A DNA stretch of 64,000 bases from Hemicentrotus pulcherrimus (GCA_003118195.1 BEXV01000364.1:30962-94961); one strand, 5' to 3'; positions 13,071 to 26,874 are shown, counted from the first letter of the stretch. Made by a program: numbers and translations. The notes: generated from the letters alone by a model not told the origin.

Positions 13071-16000
13071 AGGCTAGCACCTTGATAAATCCTGCACTAT
13101 CGGAGAAGATAAGGTTTGAATGCAGAGGATATCAAATACCATCAATAGAAAGACACATGTGTATCGTGTCAGCGGTTCAGAACAAGTCGTCTCATCTTCT
13201 TTAAACCCTAGGTTCACATTCAAAACCACCTTATCTCAATGCCATTTATTTACTAATATTACACGGCGGTACTTTATCATCTACGGCAGATCCTTACATG
13301 TCCTGACCACATCTACTTTCTCTCTCTTCCCGTATTCCTTTACCCTTCCCCTTCCTCTCACCCTGCATCATCGGTAGTCGAGAGGAAGGAGAGCATGAAT
13401 TCACCCTCACGCTCGACCCTTCACGCCCGATAATACCTCATCCTCAAAATAGGCGTCCGGTTGATTAATATCGAGCCGAGGGTGTCGGTTTACCAGCATC
13501 GTTCTTGTCAGTTCGGTCTATGGAGTCCGCACCCGGAGGTGCGCCGGACAAGGGAGCATGGTAAGAAGGCAATACACTCACATCCACTGGAGAGCATGAG
13601 CACAGCATCATAATAACAACCGACAAGAGGTAGGCTGTGGGTGACAAGGGTCGTGGAGTAAACAGGGGAGGGGGAGAGGGGGAAGGAAACCGGCCTGGAT
13701 GAACAGAGGGGTGCGCCATAAATATGCATTTTAAGCAACAGGGTCGAAATCGAGGGTATTCAAGCGGGGATACCAGTCGAATATGTGAACTCGTTGAATA
13801 GGTATAATGTATACGAAATTATGGATTATGCTACTGAATATCAGTCAATAGCTTCATACTTATATTGGGTGTCGTTGTAAGCTCAATAGAGAAAACCAGT
13901 GGGAGACCAACGTCGTTACCTACAGTATCGTCTGTGAGCAAGTTTTCCAAAACCACCATCTAAACGTGAAGTACCAATGATGCAAACACACACCAAGTAA
14001 TGAAATATAAGGCTCCACCCTATAACTGGTCAGCTGGCAAACGAAATAGTCCATCCAACCCAGGTCTGCCCAGGATATGGATATGTCCAAGGTGTATTGC
14101 ACCCAGCGGTTTGCATTTAGATATCACTTTCCAGTGTAGGTGTATAAGGTGACACGGTTCACGTCTGTAGTGATAGTCTGATATAACACACCGGTGGGTG
14201 TTTAGACGAGGTTCAGAGATTGGGCGTCATTTAGCATGTTGAAGTTCCTTATGAGCATTCATGAATAAGGTCGGGGTGCTCGTATTCTAATGCATGTTCG
14301 ACTGAATTGAGAATTGAGATCTCTACGGCCCGTTGCAAGAAACTGTTTACAAGTAAACAAATTTCGCGGACATCCCATTGTACTGCGTCGTAAAGGTCTG
14401 TAGTCCCAGTTGCAAGAAACGAATTACAAGTATCGCCAATATATGTGTTAGTAAATACACGTTTCATGACGATGTCTACGAAATTGGACGTTATTTGTGT
14501 TCGTTGTAACAGGCCCCTGGTGCCTTTATATTTCCAATCAACCGGCCAATGATCATTGCATTAACACTAGCATAACACGTCAAAGGTTATGTTGATTTTG
14601 TTTAACAACACTTTGGCATACCTTAAAAATACCGACACAACGTATATAAACTTACTTAGTGACTAGCAATACGATTACGAATATATCGATCAACACAATA
14701 CCCTTTGAATTGAAAACTGGACATTGATGGATAGAAGAAAATGATGAAGACGGATTCTAAACCAATGAACCGATCGTCCCGATAAGATCATAAGGCGAAA
14801 GGAACTCTAAAGATGCCACCAACAAATGTTACATTTTGCAACCGTCATCAGCACTCCATCTCGTCAAACATTGCCCTTTAGTTGGGGGAAAACAAGTGCC
14901 TCAAGAACCATGACATTGACTCTCATGAATATTTCGTCAAGCAGCTAGCAAAGACCTATCGTCATGGCCATGGCCGTTTAACAGGCGCCGCTCAGGAAGC
15001 TATATAACTGATTATGGCGAAAGAAACACCGGTGTATCTGAAACGTGGATGGGTCTCGAAACGTCGTAAAAATCTTGGGTCCTGCTACTCTTAGATTGCT
15101 TTCGATTCGTCTCTGCTCCGAGGGATTGAAGAAAGAGAGTGGTGCTTGAAATCTTCTGCATGCAGATGTTAAGTCGCCATCGATCAACAGGCAAGGGGCA
15201 ATTAAGGACAACTTTAAATTTCGATTGAGAAAGGTACGAAAGAGAACATTCTTCATTAAATTTCATTAAATAGAAACCCGGTGCAGAATGAGCGAGCACA
15301 TTCATAACAAAGACAGTAAATGGACTCTATGTTTTCTAAGAACTCGTCAGATAATGAATAGACGCTTTGAACCGGCATGCTCATAATGTATTTCATGTTT
15401 ATGAACAAAAGTGTCTTTTCTGGTGAACAATTCAGGACTAGTTTACGAACTGTAAAGTGCTATATAATGGATTCACATTTGTATCGAAAAATATCTGGAA
15501 AATAAAAAATTGTAGAATGGTTGATATTCTTTTTGTTAAATTTCGTTTTTTGCATTTGCTATGTGATACATCATGTACACATTTTTTTTTGTTAGAACTG
15601 TAATACCTTCCTTGAAGATTTTGAGGCAACTATCCATTAACAAAATGTAATTCATAAAACAAAACAGAGCCAAGCTTTTTGAAACGTTTAAGACTCACTT
15701 TCCACTTCCATTGAAGTACACTGAACCAATAATCAGACGTTAACGCGAAACGAGGAAAATTGATTGCAGGTCATTTACGATGGCTCCATTCTGATATCAT
15801 CCCTCTAAATCGGTTAGGCATTTGCAAAGTGATAGTCCTTAGACTAAGCCTGACTTTCAGTTGGTATCCCTTAAAGTACTGTTGATCAGCTAGCATCACC
15901 TCAAATGGCGAGATAGTGAGATAACGAATAAACATCATAGAGGCAATCTCTTATTCGTTTTCCATATAGGATAGGAAATCAACCCTAAGTGTTATAACCA

Positions 16001-18683
16001 TGGAAACGACTTTTTCTAAGTGCCCCATAACTCTCAGATGCAAATTAAATACCCGTAACAAATTCCCAGATTCTGTGACGGATTTGATGGATTTTTACAG
16101 GAACAAAAATAGTAAAGGGAAAATGGATTCAAATTAAGAATGGGGATTGAGAGGGAATAATGAAAGTGAAACAAGGAGAAAGAGAAAAACCTATGAGAAG
16201 GAGAAAGAGAGAGAGAGAGAGAGAGACAGAGAGAGACAGAGAGGAGAATAAAAGGATGGATGAAAAACAAATTTACATAAGAAAAAGAAAAGAGGGAGAA
16301 TATTAATGCTTATCGATGATGGAGAAAATGCATATGACACACTTTCGCCCCGGAAATCACACTCGAAAAGCAGCCTTATCAGATGCCGGAGGAAAAAGTG
16401 AATCTTGCAATGGATGAAGTATAAAACTATCCGCCAGCAATTATAATTTCCTGACCTTTAATTTGAGAATTTGTTTCCAATGATGGTCTTCAAATTGAGG
16501 TTTTCTCTTGAGAGAAAGAACGAAGCTGTCTACATGCCAACCAATACTGTCTGAGTGCCTTGCGAGTCAAATGGGAAGTCGGAAGAAACACTGCATGCCC
16601 ATGGTAGCTGGCCCACGCTCATTGGACAAGGGTTGACCTGGGGACATAGCGTACCCCTGCTCCTCAAAGGAAGAGGCACCAAGAAATAAAGAGATGGAAA
16701 GTGAAGGAAAGAAAGCCAGAGTGCAGAGCGTATACCTAAATTAAAAGCACGGTTATAGCGTGCCCTTTCTTAAACCAAAATCATTCTTAATAAGTCCCAT
16801 CTGACCATGATAAACGCACCCACCCCTTGACAGCAGACTTCATCCGAACCTGACCTTGGCGAAGTGCTCTATATTCGAGTGATCCAAATAATGACGAGTG
16901 TTCCAATTCTGACGACATTTCCATATGCGCCTTAATTCATTGCCAATTTGAAGAAAGGCAACCTTGGTTGAAGGAAATTATTAAGAAGTATTTCCAAGCT
17001 TAGATTGATATGGCAGACAAATATAGACACGGAAATTACGGACGTTGAATATGCTGAAAGTTGGAAGAAGGGTTACACTGGGTTCGAGGAGGAAATGTGT
17101 TCTACAATTCGAGTAATAGAGGTTCGACTTGCTTCTCACAAACGTAATGAATAAAAGGACACAGAGAAATATTTCCGTCTCAATCTTGTCTTTGTCCTTC
17201 ATCATAAATAAACTCTACAGAGAATTTCGTCTATTTTGAAAGTGGCAATCCATTTTCATCTTCGAGTAATGGTAATTCGTGTTAACATTTCCCCCCTGTT
17301 GTTTAACACCTATCTTGACAGAAAACGAAAATTCTTCTATTCTTAAATAAGAGGTGATACACGAATACGGAGAAAGAGAAAAGGGGAAGAGAGGGGTGGA
17401 GAGTTGGGGTGAAAGTTTTGGGTGCAAAAGATAAATTTGGAAAGTCAAGTTTTACAGATTAGCAGGGAAGATCGTTAATAAAGATACATGGCTAATCCCC
17501 TATGGACGTTTCTCAAAGGAAGTCGGCTCCATGCATCGTTCCACAATCGATATCTATCCATGGTCTACAAAAAGTGACCTAAAAGCCTAGCTAGAAAAGC
17601 TTCTACAATCTTGATTCTTTGGGGGTCCCAAATGACCGAGCAATTTGGAAAGCCATCTTTCTTTAAAATCACAGGAGATTATCACTTTTTCTCCTTCGCT
17701 ACATCTGACAAAAATCTTTTATACATTTCATTTAGCGCGTGAGCGAAACACGGCCATAAATACGCGGTAGAATTTCAACGCTTTCCGGGAGGACGGGGAA
17801 GGGGGGGGGGTATTAATATCTTAGGGAATAGATAAAAAAGAAATAGAATATCACATCTATGCCAAGAAAACATGTAGAGCGCCAGTGACATTTGTATGCA
17901 GTGGTACATCCATCAGAAATTTTGTTGGAGTATGCATTCGCGCCAGTCGGACGCCATGCCCAATTGTCTATTACACAAGATAACAAAATGTACGCCATGT
18001 CCAATCTTGCTTATAAATGGTAAACGGGGTTTGTATGTTATACAAGTATATAAGAGCAATTTGGTATATCATGAAAATTGAAATCCAATCAATTCCAGAC
18101 TAATACCTTGCACTGCACAGTACAATAACCAGCTGTCTTGAAGCAACAGTCATGACTTGTGTATGCTTTGGACGTAGTGAATTTAACATGTAACAGGACT
18201 GAGTTTTTATTTTATAAAGATAGAATAGATTGCACACAATTATTTTTCATCCATCTTTAGTAGATAGTCTGTGGAAGGAAATACCGTTAATTTAATTTTT
18301 AGATGAATAATTAATATTGGTTCATTTTTAAAAGATATTTTGATTCATAATATCGTTGGCGGACATTATACGCTTAAAAATGAAGCTGCAGACAAATTTA
18401 CAGGTCTGCACTTGTACATTGTCTCTAATGTCCAGAATATTGAACATTTTCTCTCATTATTATTTTGCCCCTTTCATGGCTTATATGGCCCTAATATCCC
18501 CATCGAAGACATTTTCTCAATTCCGACTCATCAGTGAGTCGGCTTCTCTTGTCATCTTTGGTATTGCCCCGCGACCAATTTCCGAACTACCTGTTGCCTC
18601 GGGATTAGTATGGCATTCACTGGCCACCATTTTGCTGCAACTTGCCATAGGCAGGGCGAAAATTGAGGATGCGCGAGTTTAAT
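13071..18683. other. Non-coding stretch, no gene seen
   Basis: Mostly unique DNA. It holds a GA tract at 16196-16246, a CpG-richer patch at 13390-13570 (see findings), and a 20-bp imperfect direct repeat 77 bp apart (GTTGCAAGAAAC at 14332 and 14409). Overlapping minus-strand frames of 92 and 97 codons at 14978-15305 are not recognisable. Confidence 0.5.
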
Positions 18684-18830
18684 CGTCATCCAGTCACACC
18701 GATGACACCGAACCCGAACCGACAACAGACAAAGTAAACGATCACATAACCCTTGAATGGCCAAGACTCGGTCGCTTTGGAGTCGTTGTGGAGTCGGTTT
18801 GGGATGTGACTGGGGTATGAAGACGCCTCC
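18684..18830. repeat. Imperfect inverted repeat, candidate foldback element
   Basis: The left arm reads CGTCATCCAGTCACACCGAT and continues with ACCGAACCCGAACCGAC. The right arm, inverted, reads CGTCTTCATACCCCAGTCAC and then AAACCGACTCCACAACGA. The arms share CCAGTCACA and repeated CCGAC(T)C words with small gaps, over an element of about 147 bp. The ends are not sharp and I see no clean target duplication. A 96-codon minus-strand frame crosses it and is dismissed. Confidence 0.4.
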
Positions 18831-20194
18831 AAAACCGTCCAAATTTTATCTCTTACAAGTGTTGATTACTCGATATACCTCTGAGTACAAACGGATTGTT
18901 CTGTATGCATGGTTCCTTTCCATCCTACAATAATATTTTTTTCATCAAATAATAAGACCTGAAAAGTAAATTTCATTGAACATTAAACATATCCTAGAAA
19001 ACTATCAACAATTTCCTTTACTTACCATATAAAAAGGCGCAGTTCTTGACGAAACAAATGCGATATGTCCTCTCGAAAATGTAAAAAGCGCCAAAGATGT
19101 TTCTGAAAGAAAGAAAATGTATATATAGTGATTATATGCGTCCTGGTTTTGATCACGTTTTATTCCAATTTTCGAAGGGATTTATCAAGCCGCCGAATTT
19201 AACCGTAATGAATAATAAAGGGTTATTAGCCGACTTTCCGGTTCGAATGCTTAAAACCCATCATAACACCCATTAAAAGATGTAGGTTGAAGACAAAGTC
19301 CATAAGTTGTCGCACATATCAGCTTAAAAAATATATTGTAATCCTCTTTGTGGCTGGATTAAGCCAAAGCCCAGAATAAAGGAGTTAAAATGGCTTACAG
19401 GTGATCCCCATATCTCACTTACACTCCATTATAAAGGTTCCCGTTCCTTAGAATATGTCACCCATTTAGCAATTTTAAGTATCATCACACGCAATTGTCG
19501 GAACTTTTAAAACCCGATGGATGTTCAGATCCTGCTCAAACCGAACAACAGCTGTGAAAAACTTTAGATATGAATTATTTGGGAACTTTTTGGTCGAAGC
19601 TTGGAGTGGCGGTGCTGCAATATCACTGTATCCTATACTATACAGCAAATTGGCACCCCGTAATATGACAAACAAGGGCCATCAAAATATGGAACTCGAC
19701 CACATAGTTCAGGAAAGTCAGTAAATTTGAGTACACCCAATATCAAATTCTGAATACCATTGCACCCAAACTTCACTGCGGTGTCGTCGAAGCGAAAGCA
19801 ACAGGGGAAAAAAGTGCAAACTGTCTCGTCATACAAACTGAGATAACAAACGCTGTCTGAAATCGGAGATGGCAGAGACAAGATAAAAAGAATTCGATTA
19901 AATTTTCTGCGTCAAAAATAGGTCAGCTGGTTACATTGAACTACATTTCCCTACCGATGTGTTTTGTTTCTGGGCTTTTGGCAAGAACGTGAGAGGCATG
20001 TTTTCTCCGATGATCGGCCGTGTTCCCATATTCGTTCGCTGCTTCCTGAATAGCTATGCGCTCAAAGAAATATACAAGCAGAGACGGAACTCGCGTAAGA
20101 GATAGAGTGAAGACACAGTGAAGTTATGTGAAGGTGTTCAATTACCTCAATGCTTCGTCTGGCTACGAATCAGGCTTATAGAAAAGAGGATAGG

Positions 20195-20214
20195 ATATAT
20201 ATATATATATATAT
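20195..20214. repeat. (TA)n microsatellite
   Basis: Alternating AT dinucleotide of about 20 bp, bordered by GGAT and AATCCC. Confidence 0.9.
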
Positions 20215-21220
20215 AATCCCTACTGAGGGTCAATGATCAAGTCGAGTACTGGTAATAAAAGATACTACAAATAGTTCTGAATGAATGATTAAATGAAGTA
20301 AAAAACACACAGAGGTTTTCGAGTAATCAAAATTATTACAACCTAACAAAGTCTTCTGGAAATCACAATGAAAATCCCAGGAAGAGTTATGGTTATATGG
20401 GATCACAGAAGCAGGTGGTATCAATATTTGGTATACAGATGTAAATGACTTCCATACACATTGGAAAGATTTGAACATTTTAAGAACAATACTTTTTGAT
20501 GACCAATGATTTAATGTTTTTTAATATGGATTACAAAAAAAAAGAATTATAAATCGCTCTTATTTTGTTTCGCTATTCCTAAAAACCTGACCTCTTTCAA
20601 TGCATCACCGAAAACGAGAACAGAATGCAAACCCATGACGCTTTTCTCTCTTCAAGCAGACGGAATCGTGAAAAACAAAAGATGTCTCCCCTCATCGTAC
20701 GCAATTTTAAGGCAATCAAAGATATTGGAAGATTGATTACATGTGCGCCAAATGACAAAATCTCGATTATGTCTTTTCTTCCCCGGTGCTGTTTAGTTCA
20801 TCACACGTGGAATTGTCATCGGAATATTGAAAGAGACGGGTCAAAACCAATTTCACTAATCTGGAAATTGCATTGAACGTACAGAAGGTATTCAGAACCT
20901 TTACATTTAACATAATTGGCATAAAGATCAGAACTGTGTACTCGTACATAGATATTATTAATGAAATTCGTAGATATGCTATGTCGATTAATTCACACAA
21001 AAAAAATCGTCCACGGTTTATTTAGTGAAATATCTTTTACATATTGGAGTATCCAATATTTTAGTTTCTATATTATTCCATAGACATGACGATATGAAAG
21101 AATGTATACGCATCATACAGAAAGGAAAATCATATACTTGACTTAGAGTGAGATCAGAACATTAAGATTACTTACTATAATAATCTCAGATCTAAGGTAG
21201 ATTACTATTTTTCACAAGAG

Positions 21221-21246
21221 ACAGAGAGAGAGAGAGAGAGAGAGAT
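21221..21246. repeat. (GA)n microsatellite
   Basis: About 13 GA units in otherwise unique DNA. The 73-codon minus-strand frame here is partly its translation. Confidence 0.9.
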
Positions 21247-21989
21247 CGGCTGACCAGAGAAATCCAACCTTGATAGCGAAATACTCAGGAAAACAGAAAA
21301 ACCAGAGAAGTAGACTGATAAAAGTTCCAATGAAATCGGACAAAAATGAGAAAGATACTGTTGGAAAGTTGAGTCTCCTTGACGTAGTTTTAGGCGGACA
21401 ACTTCCTTATTCGTTCTAACGCACAAACTATCTAATATTTCAATTCATCAAAAGTTCATGGGTCAGGAGGGCCTATAATACAGGACCTGTGATAATATAT
21501 TATCCATAATACATTTTGAGTAGTGCCCCTTTCTTGTTTTTTGTGTTTATAGGACAAAAGTCGAAGAAGACTGAAACCAATCATTTTACTGCTTTATAGC
21601 TTCGCAGTTGCTCTCTAAAAATAACTTCGCGAAAACATTAATTGTTGAACCGCAGTCAAGACCAATCGATAAAGAAATGACGCTATTCCATTTGTTCCCA
21701 TCGGTCATTGGCTTTGACCCCCTTCTCATTATTAGAGGCAGTCTGCGTGCAAGTCCAAAGGGGACATAAATATGCACCCATTTCTTGTGGTCATAGTCAC
21801 TCATGTTGACGGAGTATGTGTAAATACGTTTATCCATTTTATTTTCTTTAATAATGGTAATGGTACGGTTTGAAACCTAAGGGAAATAATTTCATTAGAC
21901 ATATCATGTATATTGCATCATTATACCAGTAATGGAATGATAACAAAAAGCCATTGCGCACACAACTTAGAGAGTACATGAATACAATT

Positions 21990-22120
21990 AAGAGAGAGAG
22001 AGAGAGGAGGAAAGGAGGAAACAATATATACACTTAAAGAGAAATGATAGACGAGGAAGAAGGGTGGAGAGAGAGATTAATGCGAGCTGGAAAGGGAAAG
22101 ACGAGGGGAGGGGGAGGAGA
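21990..22120. repeat. GA-rich low-complexity tract
   Basis: Interrupted purine tract with (GA)n core at 21991-22007 and GAGG/GGAG segments. Confidence 0.8.
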
Positions 22121-22379
22121 ACGTTGTACAAGGTCATAGAAATTATGGAGAAAAGAAAAAATCGGTGGGTTGACAATAATAGTATTTCTTATACAGAACA
22201 AAGAAGTTTTGATACAAAGATTACGACTTAGAGAATAAGTTTCCCGTCAACATTCCATTTCAATCAAATCCAATGTGGCAATCTGGCGAGAAACAATATC
22301 TATATTGAATAGGAGGAATAATTTGGCGCCGCGTCGTATCAAGTACGTCATTTTTAATTGTGAAATAGTACCCTTGACA

Positions 22380-22467
22380 GGAAGAAAGATAGATAAAGAA
22401 AAGAAAAAAAACCCAGAGACAGAGTCAGACAGATAGAGTACGGGCGAAAAAAGAAGAGAGAGAAAAA

Positions 22468-22499
<32 letters not shown>

Positions 22500-22545
22500 A
22501 ATAGAGAGAGATATAGAGAGAGAGGGGCGGGGAGGGAGCCTTAGA
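22380..22545. repeat. GA-rich low-complexity tract
   Basis: Purine-rich block with GAGAGA and GATAGA variants. It lies about 300 bp left of a pyrimidine-rich block. Confidence 0.85.
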
Positions 22546-22859
22546 GCCTAGAGGTGAATAACCAACCTTCATTGAAAACGATAGGATGGGACTGTTGTTT
22601 GCAAAGTTTTGCTACACAAGATAAGCAAGGGGGATTGACCGCACACCAACAAGTGAAGTGCTCGATGGATGTGATGGGAACGAAATCGACGACGATGATG
22701 ACAGCGATCATGACTTGTGTGACGAGGGTGAATAACCATGCGGGTGACGAGGGATGTGGTTGGAGGGAGACAATACGAGCTAAGGATCTTATTGCTAGCT
22801 ACCAGAGGCTGTCTGAAGATGGGATAACTAACGTGTTCTCATTTGCATTCATTAGATTC

Positions 22860-23160
22860 TTGCCTTTGTCTTGTCTGTATGTCTGTCTTGGGTGTCTGTG
22901 TCAGTATGGCTCTTTGTCTGCCCGTCTGTCTATCCGCTTCTATGTCTTTCTGCGCCTCTCCGTGTTTGTCTATTTTTTCTTTGCCCCTGCCTCCCTTTTG
23001 CTCTCCTTTCTCTCATCTCTTTCTCTCTTTTCCTTTCTCTCACACTCACATACACAAGCAGACACACTCACCTTCTAACCATCTCTTTCCACCACCCTCT
23101 TTCCCCCTCTATTTCCCCTCACTATCTCTATTCTTTCACTCTCTCTTTTCATTTATATAA
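22860..23160. repeat. Pyrimidine-rich (CT/TGTCT) low-complexity tract
   Basis: Starts with TGTCTG/TCTGTC variants and passes into CTCTTT/CTCC repeats. The 105-174-codon frames here (Ser/Leu/Phe/Cys-rich) follow from the composition. The 174-codon frame starting at 22554 begins in unique sequence but its last 80 residues are this tract, and I do not accept it as a gene. Confidence 0.85.
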
Positions 23161-23164
23161 AGGT

Positions 23165-23375
23165 GGTGGTGGTGGTTATTTTACCTGACTGCTAAGAAAG
23201 CATAAATGCTTGTAAGTAAGCAACCATACGGTCGACGGCTTTAGGTCCTCTCCGAGGGACCTGGTAATGAGGAGAAATGCCTTACCAAAGGGTACTAGCG
23301 CATCGCCTTGGCTTCGAACGCGGGTCACCGGATTACGAAACCACTGCTCTACCGACTGTGCTATCGCGCCTTCTC
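23165..23375 (-). mobile_element. tRNA-derived SINE, family 1, copy a
   Basis: Read on the minus strand, the head near 23372 has a pol III A-box (TAGCACAGTCGG) and a B-box-like GCGTTCGAAGC near 23316, the spacing of a tRNA. The body continues with GGTAAGGCATTTCTCC, CCTCGGAGAGGACC and GCATTTATGC. The 3' end is TCAGGTAAAATAACC followed by ACC repeats. A second, diverged copy lies at 25.1 kb. Hypothetical ORFs of the type AQSVEQWFRNPVTRVRS across such heads are a familiar artefact. The family name is unknown to me. Confidence 0.8.
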
Positions 23376-23378
23376 TAA

Positions 23379-23431
23379 CAAACACACACACACATACACA
23401 CACACGCAAGCGCACGCGCATACACACACCC
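23379..23431. repeat. (CA)n microsatellite
   Basis: Imperfect CA repeat with CG interruptions (GCAAGCGCACGCGC), starting about 5 bp past the 5' end of the SINE head. Confidence 0.85.
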
Positions 23432-25061
23432 TCTAAATTATACCCTTTTTATGTTTCAAAGTTTATTTGGTTTTGGTTTGTCATTGAATATGAAAATGGC
23501 ACACAAACTTTCTTCAAAGCAATATACCATGTTGTTGTGGAGGCGGAGGGAGAACAACACAATCGCACGAGTTTTGTTTTTACGAAGAGCTTCAATATTG
23601 AATAACAAACACACTTAACAAAATGCATACAACAATATAAGTAGTGGGCGGCTACCTATGTACCTGACCATGACGACATATCATTTACACTAAAAAATGT
23701 TATCCAAACGAGTTTTATTTGAGACTTCAGGCACAGCTACAAAACAAAAACATTCAAGATGATCGGAAAATGTTATCATGAGATCCAAGTTCCAATATCC
23801 ATCAGCAGAATAGAAACCTGGACAGTTTTTTTTCCGCCTAATTGCCGCAAAAGCCAGATATTAAATGGCAATATTTTCGACCCGTGAGGCGAGGGAAAGT
23901 TTTGTGAGATGAAAACAACAGTCGATTCATGGAAGCCCGAAAAAACGTTTTTATGAGACTTTGGATTGTGTTTACGAGATCGTTGTTAATAACAAAGTTA
24001 TTTTGTAGGAAGATTTCATATTTGCTCACTTCACTTCAACGATGCATACTTAAATATTGCCCATTCTTATAGGTCTATACAACAGCAAAATCAAGAACAA
24101 ACATCAGGCAGTTAGATGGACTAACTCGCAAACAATTATTCAGGTAAAGTCAAATACTAATTCTTTTCATGATTATTAATCTGTAATTAACCTACAAAAG
24201 TTCTCCTAATACCATAATGGAATTGAACATTCGGATAAATCGTCTTCTAAAGGAAACTTTCTACACACGCGCAATACATTTCGTATTGCTTATCCCATGC
24301 ATGTAGTCACTCATGTAAAATGTTATATGTAATAATATTGTATACATGTGAACTTTTGGAAATCATCACTATGGATCTTCTACAAGAAGTCTCATACAAG
24401 GTGCATGTAGTCAAAGCAAGGCAGCTCATGGCGAAGACCAAACTTAAGCATACCCTTGACTAGAGACAAGGTCAAAAGATTTATCGTGTCAAGTTTGTCA
24501 CATCGGAACAATCAGGGAAAGGGACAGAAAATAACAGCAAGAGCAGGAATGAAAGGAAAATACTTTGTCTAGCGGCCTTCACCCCATCTTCTCGAATCAT
24601 TAGACGGGATGTCAGTTCCCACTTTCTTTTTCCAAGGGACAAAAATCTTCGCTTGAGCTCACTTGTTGGACCGGTGCTGAATTTGAAGTGCACTGTCCGG
24701 AGGCATATTATTGAATTATCCTTAGAGCAGAAATCACGGGAATTTTCGAATTCTACATCCGTTAGGAGAAGGCAAACGTACCCAGAGTGAAAGAAAAAAC
24801 GACTAATGTTTAAAGAGGACAGGTGAAGGGATTTAAGAATGGACAATATAAGGGGAAGAAGGGTATGTATAGTGGCAGAATTCAGGTGGAAAATGGTGAA
24901 AGAGGGATGAGGGTTTGCAGAGGAAAATGACTCTGACAGGAATGAAGCTGCCTCTATTTAAAATGCAGGCCACCGTTCACCATATAACGCAATTACGAAA
25001 ACATTTTTGAGGAGATAATTTTATAATCGCACTAGGATTAATTTAGTGATATAAATATCCC
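23432..25061. other. Non-coding stretch, no gene seen
   Basis: Unique AT-rich sequence. The longest frame, 121 codons at 24481-24846 on the minus strand, has a Leu-rich stretch but no motif or family resemblance and no convincing gene context. Confidence 0.5.
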
Positions 25062-25235
25062 TTTCACCTAACTGCTCAGAATCAACGCAACTGCTCACAG
25101 ATAAGCAACCAATGGGCCTATCAATTCAGGCCATAGTTGAGGGACCTGGTAATGGTGGATTAAACAGGTTGAAAGGGGCACATCAACTTGGTTTCAAACG
25201 CTTGACTATCTGCATACATGGCAGCCGAGACCCCT
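25062..25235 (-). mobile_element. tRNA-derived SINE, family 1, diverged copy b
   Basis: Aligned by eye to the copy at 23.2 kb in the same orientation. Shared plus-strand words are TTTCACCTAACTGCT (TTTTACCTGACTGCT in copy a), AAGCAACCA, GAGGGACCTGGTAATG and TTGGTTTCAAACGC (TTGGCTTCGAACGC in copy a). The tRNA-like head is badly decayed: the B-box lost its CpG (TTCGAA to TTCAAA) and the A-box is barely visible. It is an older insertion than copy a. Confidence 0.7.
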
Positions 25236-26598
25236 GGTCTAACTCTAGTCTACCCTTATAAGGAAAACAATCCTCAATGTAAGATAAATCTGTCGGTTCA
25301 GGATCAAAACGTTCATATGAATTAAAAGGAAAAATGCGGAAGTCCGTTCAACCAGAATAAAGGCCATAGTCGGCTCCAAGTCGGGATGATGTCGAACCAG
25401 TCGTACGACAGCCCCTCTTTGATTATGTGTAGACCTTGTATACCCTTGAAAAGTGAACAAGGACATTGCAATGTTTAAATCATTGATCAATCTTTGCAAA
25501 ACAGTGGATGACGCAAACAAAATTAGAATAGACAATTATTGATGCTGCCTGTAAAAAGAGAAGATAATACAGTGTAAAGGGTTTATCATTTTGCAAATTT
25601 AGAATGATGTAATCATTACTTAAATATTGTTGAGGAACATAAAAAAATATGTTGTTTTGATGAAAGCGAAGACAGGAAATAAATGTGATCAAACGGTGAG
25701 GAACAAACAAGCAATCTGTTAACAATTTCTAGGAAAACTCAATCTAGACACCGTTCACGCATTGCGTCAATGTAATTATTGATTGCACCCAGAGCCGTGA
25801 GACAGAGAAAATACGTGTACAAAGAAACCAGTCACACTAGCACACCGCCTTCCAAACTATCGATAACAGCCAAAATCTTGGCCATTTGGGGATATGTACT
25901 GTTTTGCTCGGTCCGTTGTCGGTCGGGTATCGGTCTCATTGGTGTGACTTTGGTATTAGTTAGTTCTGCAACATGCAAAATTGCATCTCCGAACACCTGA
26001 TTCAGAATGATCAACGTAATTGCGCATGGTGCTTCGTAAAAAGCACTGTGACGAAAGTACGGGAAATTATCAAAACAAATTAATGGAAAGGGGAAAATTC
26101 ACCAGATGACATGGAAAACAAATTGAAATATACACAGTTTAACATGAGGGTAAAAAAGGAGAATATTCCCAAGATTCTTACAAGACAACATTTGATTCCA
26201 AGTCGATAAATAATTGCACCACCGCGGATTGAGGTCATGAAAACAGTCGTTCTCGTTTAAATACTCATACAAGCTGTCGTGTCTATTTAATTCTTCTTTT
26301 AAGGATTCCCAAAACTATGAGTGATTGTACACTCACCTAGCTTAAGGGCTTCTTAGATATCTATGAATAATGATTATTCACAATATCATTTGTATTGAAT
26401 GACTCATGAGCACATCCCCAATATCTCTCCTCCATTTCTTCTCAACCTCTCTTCTTCCCGCCTCTACTTTTCGTTTACAAAAAAAAAATCGTAACTGTGT
26501 CCAGATTGTATTAGGTCAAGATATCCCCGGATGATTTGATTTTACTTAACTGAATTATTTAGGTGTTTTGAATAATCAGCCTATTTAAGTCCTTTGGG

Positions 26599-26610
26599 GG
26601 TCACGTGACC
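26599..26610. promoter_or_regulatory. 12-bp perfect E-box palindrome GGTCACGTGACC
   Basis: GGTCACGTGACC is its own reverse complement and matches the extended CACGTG site of USF/TFE-type bHLH-ZIP proteins. It is followed by an AT-rich TTTTATTATAATGG. No gene is visible nearby, so any role is unproven. Confidence 0.35.
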
Positions 26611-26874
26611 TTTTATTATAATGGACGAGCGTCGACGCGGTTATTGCTTTTCTTGTAAATATATCACGGAAATAAATTACCTTTTCGCTAATGCTCTTGA
26701 CCTTAAGTAAAAGCTGAGACATGCACAAAGATTGTGTCGTAACAAACGGTCATGCAATTTGTAAGTGTATGAATTATTTTGGACGATTACTGGTACATCG
26801 TTTCCAGGCCTGATAAAATCAAAATCATACCGAAACACATTTATTTTCCTTTGTCGTTGTCTTCCTAGACTTCT

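Noticed and set aside
22554..23078. 174-codon plus-strand frame
   Set aside because: The second half is a pyrimidine-rich tract, the first half matches nothing known, and neighbouring frames are also open because of composition.
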